Of a stretch of DNA of 56,164 nucleotides, positions 49,562-56,164 are shown piece by piece. The stretch covers positions 1-56,164 of the forward strand of contig NZ_BDBN01000070.1 of assembly GCF_001613005.1 (NCBI RefSeq), in the 5' to 3' direction. Both the position numbers and the translations under genes were made by a program. Each line of letters starts with the position of its first letter. Position 1 is the first letter of the stretch. The notes under the pieces were generated by a model that worked only from the letters and a program-made list of their open reading frames with translations, was not told the DNA's origin and did no database searches. The DNA comes from Nocardia nova NBRC 15556. GTDB taxonomy: Bacteria > Actinomycetota > Actinomycetes > Mycobacteriales > Mycobacteriaceae.

Positions 49562-50602
49562 ATGGCATGGGATTGGGACCGCGAAACGCGAAACGCGTTG
49601 GCGGAGTTCTTGACAGGTCGCGGAATCGTTTCCGGACCGATCACCACGAAGGCGATCGGTGACGGCCATTCGAATCTCACCTTCCTGGTCAGCGACGGCA
49701 CCACCAGTGTGGTGGTGCGGCGCCCGCCGCCGCCGCCGATTCCGCCAGGCGCCAACGACATGCTGCGCGAAGCGAAACTGCTGCAGTCGTTGTCGCCTAC
49801 CGCGGTGCCGATACCCGAAGTGCTCGCGGTCGCGCAGGAGGGCGATGTGCTCGACGTGCCGTTCTACGTGATGAGCTTCGCCCCCGGCCCTGTGGTGACC
49901 ACCCACACGCCCGCGCCGCTCGACACGCCCGAGCAACGACGGGCCGTCGGTCACAGCATGATCGACACACTGGCCGATCTGCACGAAGTGGATTGGCGCG
50001 CGGTGGGTTTGGATCGCATGGGCCGGCCCGAGGGATTCAATGCCCGGCATCTGCAACGGATGCGCCGCCTGGTCGCCGACGACGAGGGGAATCCGCCGGC
50101 GGAGTTCGCCGACGTGGACGCCTGGTTACAGGCGAACATCCCGCCGGAATCGGGCGCGACGCTGATCCATTGCGATTTCCGGATCGGCAATGTCGTCCTC
50201 GCGCCCAACGCGCCGGGCCGGGTCGCGGCAGTCCTCGACTGGGAGCTCGCCACGATCGGCGATCCGTTGCTCGACGTCGGCTATCTGCTGGCGACGGTTC
50301 CTGAGCCGGGCCGCCCGATGAACCCGACCGCGCAGCTGAGCGCCGCGATGCTCGAACCCGGATATCCGTCCAAAGCCGAACTGGCACAGCGCTACAGCGC
50401 GCGCACCGGCCGCGACCTCGACACTCTCACCTGGTATACGACGCTGGCGCTGTGGAAGCTGGCGGTGCTGTACGAATACAGTCGCCGGCGCGTTCTGGAC
50501 GGGATCGGCGACCCCTACTATTCCGACCCCGCGCTGGTGCGGAGCTTCCTCGACGACGCGCGCCGCGCCGCTGGACTGGCGGAAGTCGGTGCCGAAGTGT
50601 AG
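49562..50602 (+). CDS. APH-fold kinase (ACAD10/11- and LvaA-like)
   Basis: A 346-aa phosphotransferase with the aminoglycoside-phosphotransferase fold: catalytic loop HCDFRIGN (H203, D205, N210) and metal-binding DWE (D226-E228) in LDWELATIGDPLLD; the nucleotide loop is GDGHSNLTF. In ACAD10/11 and bacterial LvaA, this branch phosphorylates 4-hydroxyacyl-CoA so that an acyl-CoA dehydrogenase partner can eliminate phosphate. The setting among crotonases and acyl-CoA dehydrogenases supports such a catabolic role rather than antibiotic resistance. Starts 7 bp after the upstream stop. Confidence 0.83.
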   Translation: MAWDWDRETRNALAEFLTGRGIVSGPITTKAIGDGHSNLTFLVSDGTTSVVVRRPPPPPIPPGANDMLREAKLLQSLSPTAVPIPEVLAVAQEGDVLDVPFYVMSFAPGPVVTTHTPAPLDTPEQRRAVGHSMIDTLADLHEVDWRAVGLDRMGRPEGFNARHLQRMRRLVADDEGNPPAEFADVDAWLQANIPPESGATLIHCDFRIGNVVLAPNAPGRVAAVLDWELATIGDPLLDVGYLLATVPEPGRPMNPTAQLSAAMLEPGYPSKAELAQRYSARTGRDLDTLTWYTTLALWKLAVLYEYSRRRVLDGIGDPYYSDPALVRSFLDDARRAAGLAEVGAEV

Positions 50603-50643
50603 GCGCTGCACGGCATTTCGCGCCCGAACGACAAGGAGTTCGT

Positions 50644-51666
50644 ATGGTGAACACATCCGGCACCACATTCCGGGATCCGCTGGTCGGACCCGAAGTCACC
50701 GATCTACCGGACGGCTTCTTCGACCGGCTCATGTTCAACGTGCACCCGGTCGATGCCACCACGCCGTCGGTCATCATGGGCTTCGGTATCTACCCGCCCA
50801 AGGGGACGGTCGACGGGTTCGTGGTGGTGAGTGGCGAGCACGAGCAACGAAACCTCCGCTACTCGGGGCCGCTCGGCGTCACGAACCGGGACGGCTCCGG
50901 ACCTTTCCGGTTCGAGGTGCTCGAGCCGAACCGAACGTGGCGACTCCGGCTGGGACCGAACGAGATCGACACCGAATTCGATCTGACCTGGCGGGCACGC
51001 ACACCCGCCTGGTTCGGCGAGATCGCGGTCACGAACGCCTCGGCGGCGCGCACCTCGTTCGACCACCTCTTCCAGTCCGGTCGCTACGAGGGCACGCTGA
51101 CCATCGACGGCCGGCAGCATTCGGTGGACGGCTGGTACGGGCAGCGTGATCGCTCCCGCGGCGTGCGCACCATGGCGGGCGGACAGGGCCTGCACATCTG
51201 GTATCAAGCCCAATTCCCGGACTTCTCCATCGGGTTCCTCCTGGTCGAGACCCGTTCGCACGAGCGACTTCTCCTCGAGGGGGCCGTCATGCACGAGAGC
51301 GGCCGACTCGATCCGATCACCGATGTGCGGCATGCCTTGGTGTTCACTCCGGATCTCGATCTGGTCGAAGGGGAGGTCCGGGTCGAGACCGCGGCGGGGG
51401 AGCGTTATGTCGTGCAGGCCGACGCGCGAGCGGGCGGTGGCTTCATGGCGGGCGCCGGATACGGTGGCCACCACGGCATTTCATCCGGAGCCGATCGAAT
51501 CGAATCCGACCGCTATCGTCTCGACGGCTCGGTGACCCCGCGCTCGCTGGACTCGGCACTGACCGATCGGCTGTGCGGCTTCACCCTCGGCGACGTCCGC
51601 GGCTCGGGAATCTTCGAATTCGCTCTCACGCGCAGCAGCAAGTATCACTACCGCCCGTCGATCTGA
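50644..51666 (+). CDS. DUF7064 / hydroxyneurosporene-synthase-like (lipocalin-fold) protein
   Basis: A 340-aa beta-rich protein without a signal peptide. The central motif GWYGQRDRSRGVR (163-175) and HIWYQAQFPDFSIGFLL resemble the family once annotated as hydroxyneurosporene synthase or AttH-like and now as DUF7064/7065. The members that add water to carotenoids (CrtC) make a hydratase on terpenoid double bonds conceivable, but no activity can be assigned. AAGGAG is 5 nt before ATG 50644. It is the last gene of the operon and is followed by a strong terminator. Confidence 0.7.
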   Translation: MVNTSGTTFRDPLVGPEVTDLPDGFFDRLMFNVHPVDATTPSVIMGFGIYPPKGTVDGFVVVSGEHEQRNLRYSGPLGVTNRDGSGPFRFEVLEPNRTWRLRLGPNEIDTEFDLTWRARTPAWFGEIAVTNASAARTSFDHLFQSGRYEGTLTIDGRQHSVDGWYGQRDRSRGVRTMAGGQGLHIWYQAQFPDFSIGFLLVETRSHERLLLEGAVMHESGRLDPITDVRHALVFTPDLDLVEGEVRVETAAGERYVVQADARAGGGFMAGAGYGGHHGISSGADRIESDRYRLDGSVTPRSLDSALTDRLCGFTLGDVRGSGIFEFALTRSSKYHYRPSI

Positions 51667-51692
51667 TCGGCCCGGCACCGGTTACCGCGAGG

Positions 51693-51723
51693 AATGTCCC
51701 GACCCGTCACGGGTCGGGACATT
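51693..51723 (+). terminator. Rho-independent terminator
   Basis: AATGTCCCGACCCG (51693-51706) pairs perfectly with CGGGTCGGGACATT (51710-51723) around a 3-nt loop, followed by an AT-rich stretch. It ends the operon that finishes at 51666. Confidence 0.85.
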
Positions 51724-51724
51724 A

Positions 51725-51754
51725 TTCATTTTGCTCGGCTTCATTTTGCTCGGC
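51725..51754. repeat. 15-bp tandem duplication between two terminators
   Basis: TTCATTTTGCTCGGC occurs twice in direct tandem (51725-51739 and 51740-51754), a likely slippage product in the intergenic space. Confidence 0.8.
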
Positions 51755-51764
51755 TCGGATAACC

Positions 51765-51801
51765 GAAGAGGGTGCGCATCTTGTGGATGCGCACCCTCTT
51801 C
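51765..51801 (-). terminator. Terminator hairpin for the minus-strand operon
   Basis: GAAGAGGGTGCGCATC (51765-51780) and GATGCGCACCCTCTTC (51786-51801) form a perfect 16-bp stem with a 5-nt loop, 22 bp beyond the stop of the SDR at 51824. There is no clear T run on the minus strand. Confidence 0.7.
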
Positions 51802-51823
51802 AGCTCTGTGAGCTCGGATGGAC

Positions 51824-52720
51824 TCACACGGTTCGTTGAGCCTTGCTGGACTCCGACGCCACCTTGCTGGTTTCCTTGATCTGCTGCCAGTCGGCGTCGG
51901 TCAGAGTCGTCAGACCGGCGAAGGTGCCGGGGCCGGCGAGCATCTGCCCGCCGTCCATGGCGATGGTCTGCCCGGTGAGGTAGTCACACGCGTCCGACAG
52001 CAGGAACATCGTGAGGTTGGCCAGCTCTTCGATCGTTCCGCTGCGCCCGGCCGGAATCTGGTCGACCTGGGTGGCGCCGACCGACGACTTGTCGGTCGGA
52101 TTCAGCATCTCCCAGGCATAGTCGGTCGGAATGGGCCCAGGGGCAAGCGCATTCACGCGAATGCCGTATTTGGCCCACTCGACCGCCAGCGACATGGTCA
52201 TGGAGTGGACCGCGGCCTTGGCCATCGCCGACGGCACGACGAAGGCCGAGCCGGTCCAGACCCAGGTCGTGAGTGTGGACAGGACGCTTCCGGGGAGACC
52301 GCCGGCGATCCACCGCTTGCCGGCGGCGTGCGTGGTGTGGAACGAGCCGTTCATCACCGTGCTCGTAATCGCTTGGAACGCACGGGGACTGAGGTCCTTG
52401 GTCTGCGCGATGAAGTTGGCGGCCGCGTTGTTGATCACGCCCGTCAGCGGGCCGTGCTCGGACCAGATCCGGTCCATCGTCGCGTCCACGCTGTCGTAGT
52501 CGCGAACGTCGACGGTCTGGTAGTGGGCGGCCCCGGGGCGAGATGTGGAGGCCTCGGCAGCGGCCTCGGCCAGCACCGCGTCACGGCGTCCCCACAGGTG
52601 CACCTCGGCGCCGTGCTCGACCAGATGGCGGGCGACGCCGCGGCCGAGCCCGGTCCCGCCGCCGGTGATCAGGATTCGCTTGCCCGACAACAGTGTCGGT
52701 GCGAAGGTCGTGTCGGTCAT
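51824..52720 (-). CDS. 2,4-dienoyl-CoA reductase-like SDR
   Basis: A 298-aa SDR with GGGTGLG, NNAAANF and the block TGSAFVVPSAMAKAAV, then AVEWAKYGIRVNALAPGPI, which follow the NADPH-dependent 2,4-dienoyl-CoA reductase family. In that family the usual Tyr of YxxxK is replaced by Ser, as here (SAMAK), so this is normal and not a defect. It probably removes a conjugated double bond from a ring or chain intermediate. It is in one operon with the BadI-like gene 79 bp upstream. Confidence 0.82.
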   Translation of the reverse strand: MTDTTFAPTLLSGKRILITGGGTGLGRGVARHLVEHGAEVHLWGRRDAVLAEAAAEASTSRPGAAHYQTVDVRDYDSVDATMDRIWSEHGPLTGVINNAAANFIAQTKDLSPRAFQAITSTVMNGSFHTTHAAGKRWIAGGLPGSVLSTLTTWVWTGSAFVVPSAMAKAAVHSMTMSLAVEWAKYGIRVNALAPGPIPTDYAWEMLNPTDKSSVGATQVDQIPAGRSGTIEELANLTMFLLSDACDYLTGQTIAMDGGQMLAGPGTFAGLTTLTDADWQQIKETSKVASESSKAQRTV

Positions 52721-52799
52721 TCAGTGCACCTCGTCGGTTCGTGCCGGCGGCTGTGCGGCAGCCGCCGGGAACTCACGTTGTTCCGGTCGGAACCGCAAC

Positions 52800-53594
52800 T
52801 CACTTGCCCCGGTAAGGCGTGAAGTCGGGCTTGCGCTTCTCGTTGAAGGCGTTGATACCCTCCTGCGCCTCCGGGGTCTCGCCGAACATCGCCAGCGTGG
52901 AGTAGGCCATGGTGCCGATGCTGACGAAGTGCTCGGTGTCGGTGTTCATCGACTGCTTGAGGACCTTGAGCGCGGTCGGGGAGAAGTCGAGCATCTGATC
53001 CGCCCACGCCCGCACCTCCGCCTTCAGGTCGGCGGCCGGCACGACCTTGTTCACCAGGCCCCAGTCGAGGGCTTCCTGCGCGGACAACCGGCGCAGCATG
53101 AACCAGATCTCGCGGGCCCGCTTCTCGCCGACGACGCGGGCCAGATAACCCGAGCCGAGACCGGCGTCGAAGGAACCGACGCGGGGGCCGTTCTGCCCGA
53201 ACTGGGCGGTGTCGGCGGCGATCGTCAGGTCGCACAGCACGTGCAGCACGTGGCCACCGCCGATCGCGAGCCCGTTGACGGCGGCGATGACGGGCTTGGG
53301 GGCGTCGCGAATGACGCGGTGCAGGGCCTCGACCTCGAACAGGCCGCTGGCCGACGGACCGTAGTCGCCGGTCTCCATGCGCTGCTTCTGGTCGCCGCCG
53401 GCGCAGAACGCCTTGTCACCCGCGCCGGTCAGTGCGATGACCCCGACGTCGCTGCTGGCCCACGCGCGCTTGAACGCCATGACCAGCTCATCGACGGTCT
53501 GCGCCCGGAACGCGTTGTAGCGCTCGGGGCGGTTGATCGTGATCCAAGCCAGCCCGTTGTCGACCTCGTAGGTGATGTCGGTGAATTCGGCCAT
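52800..53594 (-). CDS. badI: 2-ketocyclohexanecarboxyl-CoA hydrolase-like ring-opening enzyme (BadI-like)
   Basis: A 264-aa crotonase very close in pattern to BadI: NGLAWITINRPERYNAFR, FCAGGDQ (64-69), AIGGGHVLHVLCDLTIA and the signature GQNGPRVGSFDAGLGSGY (133-150) with Asp143, then KRAREIWF and SPTALKVLKQS. BadI opens the ring of 2-ketocyclohexane-1-carboxyl-CoA to pimelyl-CoA. A FadR-type box lies 48 bp upstream. MenB is an alternative, but it is usually longer and sits in men operons. It is the second MenB/BadI-type enzyme in the window. Confidence 0.83.
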   Translation of the reverse strand: MAEFTDITYEVDNGLAWITINRPERYNAFRAQTVDELVMAFKRAWASSDVGVIALTGAGDKAFCAGGDQKQRMETGDYGPSASGLFEVEALHRVIRDAPKPVIAAVNGLAIGGGHVLHVLCDLTIAADTAQFGQNGPRVGSFDAGLGSGYLARVVGEKRAREIWFMLRRLSAQEALDWGLVNKVVPAADLKAEVRAWADQMLDFSPTALKVLKQSMNTDTEHFVSIGTMAYSTLAMFGETPEAQEGINAFNEKRKPDFTPYRGK

Positions 53595-53641
53595 CAGACT
53601 TCGGTGTCCTTCCGTGGTGAGCTACCCAAATTTGTGGTCAT

Positions 53642-53654
53642 TAGGACTGACCAT
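53642..53654. promoter_or_regulatory. FadR-type box J (badI promoter)
   Basis: TAGGACTGACCAT (reverse complement ATGGTCAGTCCTA) shares GGTCAGTCC with box G. An additional TGGTC half-site is at 53635-53639. Confidence 0.5.
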
Positions 53655-53670
53655 TTGCACAACAGTAGCT

Positions 53671-53940
53671 TTATGGGTGCTCCGCACGCAAGGGTGGACG
53701 GTCGTTTCCAGGACTTCTCGGGGCTCGGATGGCTGCGAGCCTCCTGAACCGGCTCCCATGGAAAACTGAGAGCGGTCGTTCGAAACCCATACGAAGCCCG
53801 TGGATTTCGAGCAGGGCGATGGCGTGGTCGCCGGCTGGGATCCCGGGGTAGACCGAGCATTCGAGCCACACACTGGACTTCTTGATGAAGACGCTGCCTT
53901 CCGGCAACGTCTCCCAGTCGACCGCTGCGAACCGGTCGAC
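53671..53940 (-). pseudogene. Remnant of a flavin reductase (DIM6/NTAB-like) gene
   Basis: Read on the minus strand, this frame gives DRFAAVDWETLPEGSVF, SSVWLECSVYPGIPAGDH and PLSVFHGSRFRRLA, which match the C-terminal half of actinobacterial flavin reductases (short-chain FMN reductase component of two-component monooxygenases). Upstream the frame is broken by TAG (at about 53947), and no N-terminal flavin-binding half is recognisable up to 54218. There is no start codon with a ribosome-binding site. The 3' part also runs into unrelated Arg/Pro-rich residues. I read this 600-bp gap as a decayed gene. Confidence 0.55.
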
Positions 53941-54218
53941 GTCCTTCTATGGTCGGTGGGTGTCGCCCGTGGGCTCGGTGATTCGCACGCTCATCGATCG
54001 CGCCGCCATGGCGTGCGGTGATGTCGGAGATCCGAACGACCGCCAGATCGTGGCGATCGGCGGACCGCACCGGCTCCTGGGGCTGCGCCATCGAGGTCGG
54101 ATTCTCGATCGATACGATTCCTGAAGGCGGTGACCGCGTGGCTACCGGCCATCCGGGCAGGTCGATGACCGCTTCAGTACGCCCCCGCGGGGCGGAGTAC
54201 TCCCCGGCTGTCGGCTGA

Positions 54219-54458
54219 TCAATTCCTGTGCGAGGGAGGCGCGACTGCGGTCATGGTGGTTATGAGCACCGGGCCCGTCCATCCGCAGGGGAGTCCGCAC
54301 CGTCCGATCGGGTCGGCGTTGTGCGACCCATCGGTATATGTGGTGATCAGGAGGGCTGCTTCCGCGGCGTATCCGCACTCCGGGCAGGTACCGAAATAGT
54401 TGAGCACTTCGACGTGGTGCCGGCGCAGCGGTACCGGTGCGATATCGACAGTTGTCAT
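54219..54458 (-). CDS. Small four-cysteine (zinc-ribbon-like) protein, second copy
   Basis: A 79-aa protein from ATG 54458 (the frame is open to 54521). Cysteines C25/C28 (CPECGY) and C54/C58 (CGLPCGW) match the paralogue at 5945 with identical spacing inside the core: EVLNYFG, CPxCGY, AEA, TTYTDGS, GRCGLPCGWTG. Its N-terminus differs (MTTVDIAPVPLRRHH). The ribosome-binding site is weak. It lies after the membrane-protein gene on the same strand and about 48 kb from its paralogue. Function unknown; a metal-binding role is inferred only from the Cys pairs. Confidence 0.72.
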   Translation of the reverse strand: MTTVDIAPVPLRRHHVEVLNYFGTCPECGYAAEAALLITTYTDGSHNADPIGRCGLPCGWTGPVLITTMTAVAPPSHRN

Positions 54459-54578
54459 GATTCGTGCATCTTCTTCGGATCGGACCTCGTGGTGGTTGGA
54501 CGTTGAATCGACCGATTCCACGCTCCAACCGCCACGAGATGGCGTTATCGTACTGTCGATGGAGCGGTTTTCACGGAC

Positions 54579-55421
54579 CTACGGTTGTACCGCGAGCAGA
54601 TCTCGTGGTTGCATCGCTCCATCCGGTTCCTGTTCCGTTATCGGCCGCGGTAGGAATTTACCGACACCATTCACCGCGATAGCGCACAGCGCCATGCTCC
54701 CCACGGTTGCCACCCAGACCAGAAGGCGCGAGAAATGCGCTGGGTCGAGATGAAGGGCGATGATCAGTGGTGCGCCCAGACCGAAGTTTGCGCCGAACAT
54801 CGTCATCGGGAAGACCATCAAAAGTCCCAGTAGTCCCCATGCCGACGACACGCGTCGCCAGAGCTGTACCGCCACGACCGTGAACAGAACCACCTGTGTT
54901 CCTTCGAGCACGCCGATTGCCAACGGGTAGTTCCACACGCGCAGTTCGAATGGGCCGTAATAGGTGTAGACGTTCGTGCCCGTACCGATTATTTCGAAGA
55001 CGCACGATGTGAATATTTCGGCGACCCAGACCGCGAGCAAGCCCTGACGTCCGAGACGGCCTTCGTACATGCGCCGGCCGGCGTACAGGCAGGCACTGGC
55101 GTAGAGGATGATGTACCCGCTGTGGGTCCAGTTCGGCTGGACGACCCCGAATGCGGTGAAATGCGAGTACATTGCGCCGGGCTTCCCGTCGTGTGCGTCG
55201 TAGAACCACAAATCGAAAGCCACGTCGTAGAGAGGTTCCGCGAAGGCTGCGACACCCGCTGCAACGCAGGCGAGTACGTAAAACGGCGTTCGTTGCCGAA
55301 TGCACATACGAAGCGCGATCGCCAACATCAGGGCGACGACAGCCCAGCTGGCCCAGGTAAATATGTTCTGCCAGAGAAGATCGAGTTCGTGATTGATTAC
55401 TGCGGATGGCATGCGCCCCAT
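54579..55421 (-). CDS. Polytopic membrane protein, possibly AveC-like
   Basis: A 280-aa protein with about six to seven hydrophobic segments. Charged and aromatic motifs lie between them: FAEPLYDVAFDLWFYD, VQPNWTHSGYI, EIIGTGTNVYTYYGPFELRVW. The Glu-Pro-x-x-Asp and YTYYG patterns recall the spirocyclase AveC-like family of actinobacteria, but I am not certain. AAGGAG lies 5 nt before ATG 55421. Codon use is less GC-biased than in its neighbours. It may form a unit with the four-Cys protein encoded 120 bp downstream. A terpenoid- or polyketide-modifying membrane enzyme is one possibility. Confidence 0.65.
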   Translation of the reverse strand: MGRMPSAVINHELDLLWQNIFTWASWAVVALMLAIALRMCIRQRTPFYVLACVAAGVAAFAEPLYDVAFDLWFYDAHDGKPGAMYSHFTAFGVVQPNWTHSGYIILYASACLYAGRRMYEGRLGRQGLLAVWVAEIFTSCVFEIIGTGTNVYTYYGPFELRVWNYPLAIGVLEGTQVVLFTVVAVQLWRRVSSAWGLLGLLMVFPMTMFGANFGLGAPLIIALHLDPAHFSRLLVWVATVGSMALCAIAVNGVGKFLPRPITEQEPDGAMQPRDLLAVQP

Positions 55422-55557
55422 CGTGACTCCTTGTGCCGATGTCTGAGCTGAAATCGAAAGATTGGCAGAGAAGGCGAGTGAATGAAATTACGATAGGTGT
55501 TCTCGGGGTTGATACGCGTCTCCCGAGAGGGGCAAATATCTAGTTCCTAAGAAGTAC

Positions 55558-55576
55558 CCGGGAAGGGAGTTCCCGG
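55558..55576 (-). terminator. Possible terminator after acsA
   Basis: CCGGGAA (55558-55564) and TTCCCGG (55570-55576) form a 7-bp stem with a 5-nt loop, 45 bp downstream of the acsA stop on the minus strand. The T-richness after it is modest. A second weak hairpin (TCTCGGG...CCCGAGA, 55501-55528) follows. Confidence 0.4.
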
Positions 55577-55620
55577 CCAGCGGTACCGACCGGGATCTCG
55601 CAGTGCGGCAGAGGTCAGGG

Positions 55621-56164
55621 TCAGGCGTTGGAGGCGCGGATGGCTTCGAACACGTTGGGGTCGACCAGGGTGGAGGTGTCGCCGAGTTCGCGGCCCTCGG
55701 CGACGTCGCGCAGCAGGCGCCGCATGATCTTGCCGGAGCGGGTCTTGGGCAGTTCGGGCACGATGTGGATCTCGCGGGGGCGTGCGATGGGGCTGATCTC
55801 GCGGGAGACCTCGGCCTTGAGCTCGTCCACCAGCTGTTGTCCGGAGTTGTTCGAGCCGCCGGTGAGGATGACGAAGGCGACGATGCCCTGTCCGGTGGTG
55901 GTGTCGCTGGCGCCGACGACCGCGGCCTCGGCGACGCTGTGGTGGCCGACGAGGGCGGATTCGACTTCGGCGGTGGAGATGCGGTGGCCGGAGACGTTCA
56001 TGACGTCGTCGACGCGGCCGAGGACCCACAGGGCGCCGTCGGCGTCGATCTTGGCGCCGTCGCCGGCGAAGTACCAGCCCTGGGCGGCGAAGCGTTCCCA
56101 GTAGGTGGCTTTGTAGCGTTCGTCGTCGCCCCAGATGCCGCGCAGCATCGACGGCCAGGGCTGG
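55621..56164 (-). CDS. acsA: Acetyl-CoA synthetase, C-terminal part (5' end outside window)
   Basis: The frame runs off the right edge; 180 codons are visible. It carries the conserved PWPSMLRGIWGDDERY, then GWYFAGDGAKIDADG, the A8 hinge GRVDDVMNVSGHRIST and the catalytic-Lys motif PKTRSGKIMRRLLR. This is the AcsA pattern (acetate plus ATP plus CoA to acetyl-CoA), with the acetylation-regulated Lys in RSGK. It is probably a housekeeping gene that marks the right border of the catabolic region. Confidence 0.92.
   Translation of the reverse strand, partial: QPWPSMLRGIWGDDERYKATYWERFAAQGWYFAGDGAKIDADGALWVLGRVDDVMNVSGHRISTAEVESALVGHHSVAEAAVVGASDTTTGQGIVAFVILTGGSNNSGQQLVDELKAEVSREISPIARPREIHIVPELPKTRSGKIMRRLLRDVAEGRELGDTSTLVDPNVFEAIRASNA

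Noticed and set aside
47833..49761. A 642-codon minus-strand frame opposite the crotonase operon
   Set aside because: It lies antisense to three genes with intact family motifs; the long open frame results from high-GC codon bias.
49562..50602. Aminoglycoside resistance gene
   Set aside because: The APH fold is shared by many metabolic kinases; the catabolic operon context and the LDWELATIGDPLLD pattern point to the ACAD10/11-like branch.
51725..51754. Tandem 15-bp repeat as a CRISPR or attachment site
   Set aside because: Only two directly abutting copies without spacers, and no cas or integrase gene.
51824..52720. Dienoyl-CoA-reductase-like SDR reported as having a defective active site (Ser instead of Tyr in YxxxK)
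   Set aside because: Ser in this place is normal for the 2,4-dienoyl-CoA reductase family, unlike the Ile in the SDR at 13637.
2548..53594. Interpretation as a cholesterol/steroid catabolic cluster
   Set aside because: Mce genes, FadE pairs and an F420 enzyme fit, but no KstD, KshA/B, HsaC-like dioxygenase, Ltp2/DUF35 protein or KstR-like regulator is visible; the P450s resemble CYP108 rather than CYP125.
53800..54218. Plus-strand frames in the 53.8-54.2 kb gap as a new gene
   Set aside because: No ribosome-binding site, no family-like pattern, and the minus strand of the same stretch retains flavin reductase residues.

Overview
High-GC actinobacterial DNA from a mycolic-acid group member. 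Evidence: Mce-associated membrane proteins with an MceG-type ATPase, a wax-ester-synthase/DGAT family acyltransferase, an HAD-PlsC fusion, an F420-type luciferase-fold oxidoreductase and many GTG starts. Nocardia or Rhodococcus is my best guess; genus is not provable from the window. No rRNA, tRNA, CRISPR array or insertion sequence was seen.

Layout. 1-2409: end of an mce transporter operon (Mce C-terminus, two Mce-associated proteins, ATPase). 2548-6187: a translationally coupled P450 redox operon (CYP108/P450terp-like P450, [2Fe-2S] ferredoxin, DUF2834-like membrane protein, FAD ferredoxin reductase, small four-Cys protein). 6309-13183: glycerolipid and storage-lipid block (plsB-like, HAD-plsC, WS/DGAT, hydrolase, gpsA). 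13637-15603: acyl-CoA dehydrogenase plus an SDR lacking the catalytic Tyr. 16071-21802: second P450 block (aldehyde dehydrogenase, Zn alcohol dehydrogenase, ferredoxin reductase, P450, divergent ferredoxin), with the gene content of the Pseudomonas P450terp (alpha-terpineol) operon. 21768-24042: two GAF/LuxR-type regulators. 24369-27145: secreted SGNH hydrolase, SDR and TetR regulator sharing an operator-like sequence. 27303-32417: MaoC hydratase, CitE-type lyase, acyl-CoA ligase, thioesterase, quinone oxidoreductase. 32571-33593: Rpn-family nuclease. 33745-46109: large CoA-thioester catabolic block (hot-dog dehydratase pair, three acyl-CoA dehydrogenases, ligase, SDRs including a BadH-like one, thiolase, CoA-transferase, MenB/BadI-like hydrolase, F420 oxidoreductase). 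46119-53594: FadR-type GntR regulator, three crotonases, APH-fold kinase, DUF7064-like protein, dienoyl-CoA-reductase-like SDR and a BadI-like ring hydrolase. 53595-56164: flavin reductase remnant, second four-Cys protein, membrane protein and the 3' part of acsA.

How it may work together (inference): a hydrophobic alicyclic or terpenoid compound is taken up (Mce), a methyl group is hydroxylated by the P450s and oxidised to an acid by the alcohol and aldehyde dehydrogenases, activated with CoA, desaturated, hydrated and oxidised (BadH-like), and the ring is opened hydrolytically (BadI/MenB-like). Products then go through beta-oxidation, thiolysis and the MaoC/CitE pair. At least nine copies of a GGTCNNNCC palindrome of FadR type lie before these genes, including on both sides of the gntR/crotonase intergenic region, which suggests one dedicated regulon. 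The substrate is not determined by the sequence.
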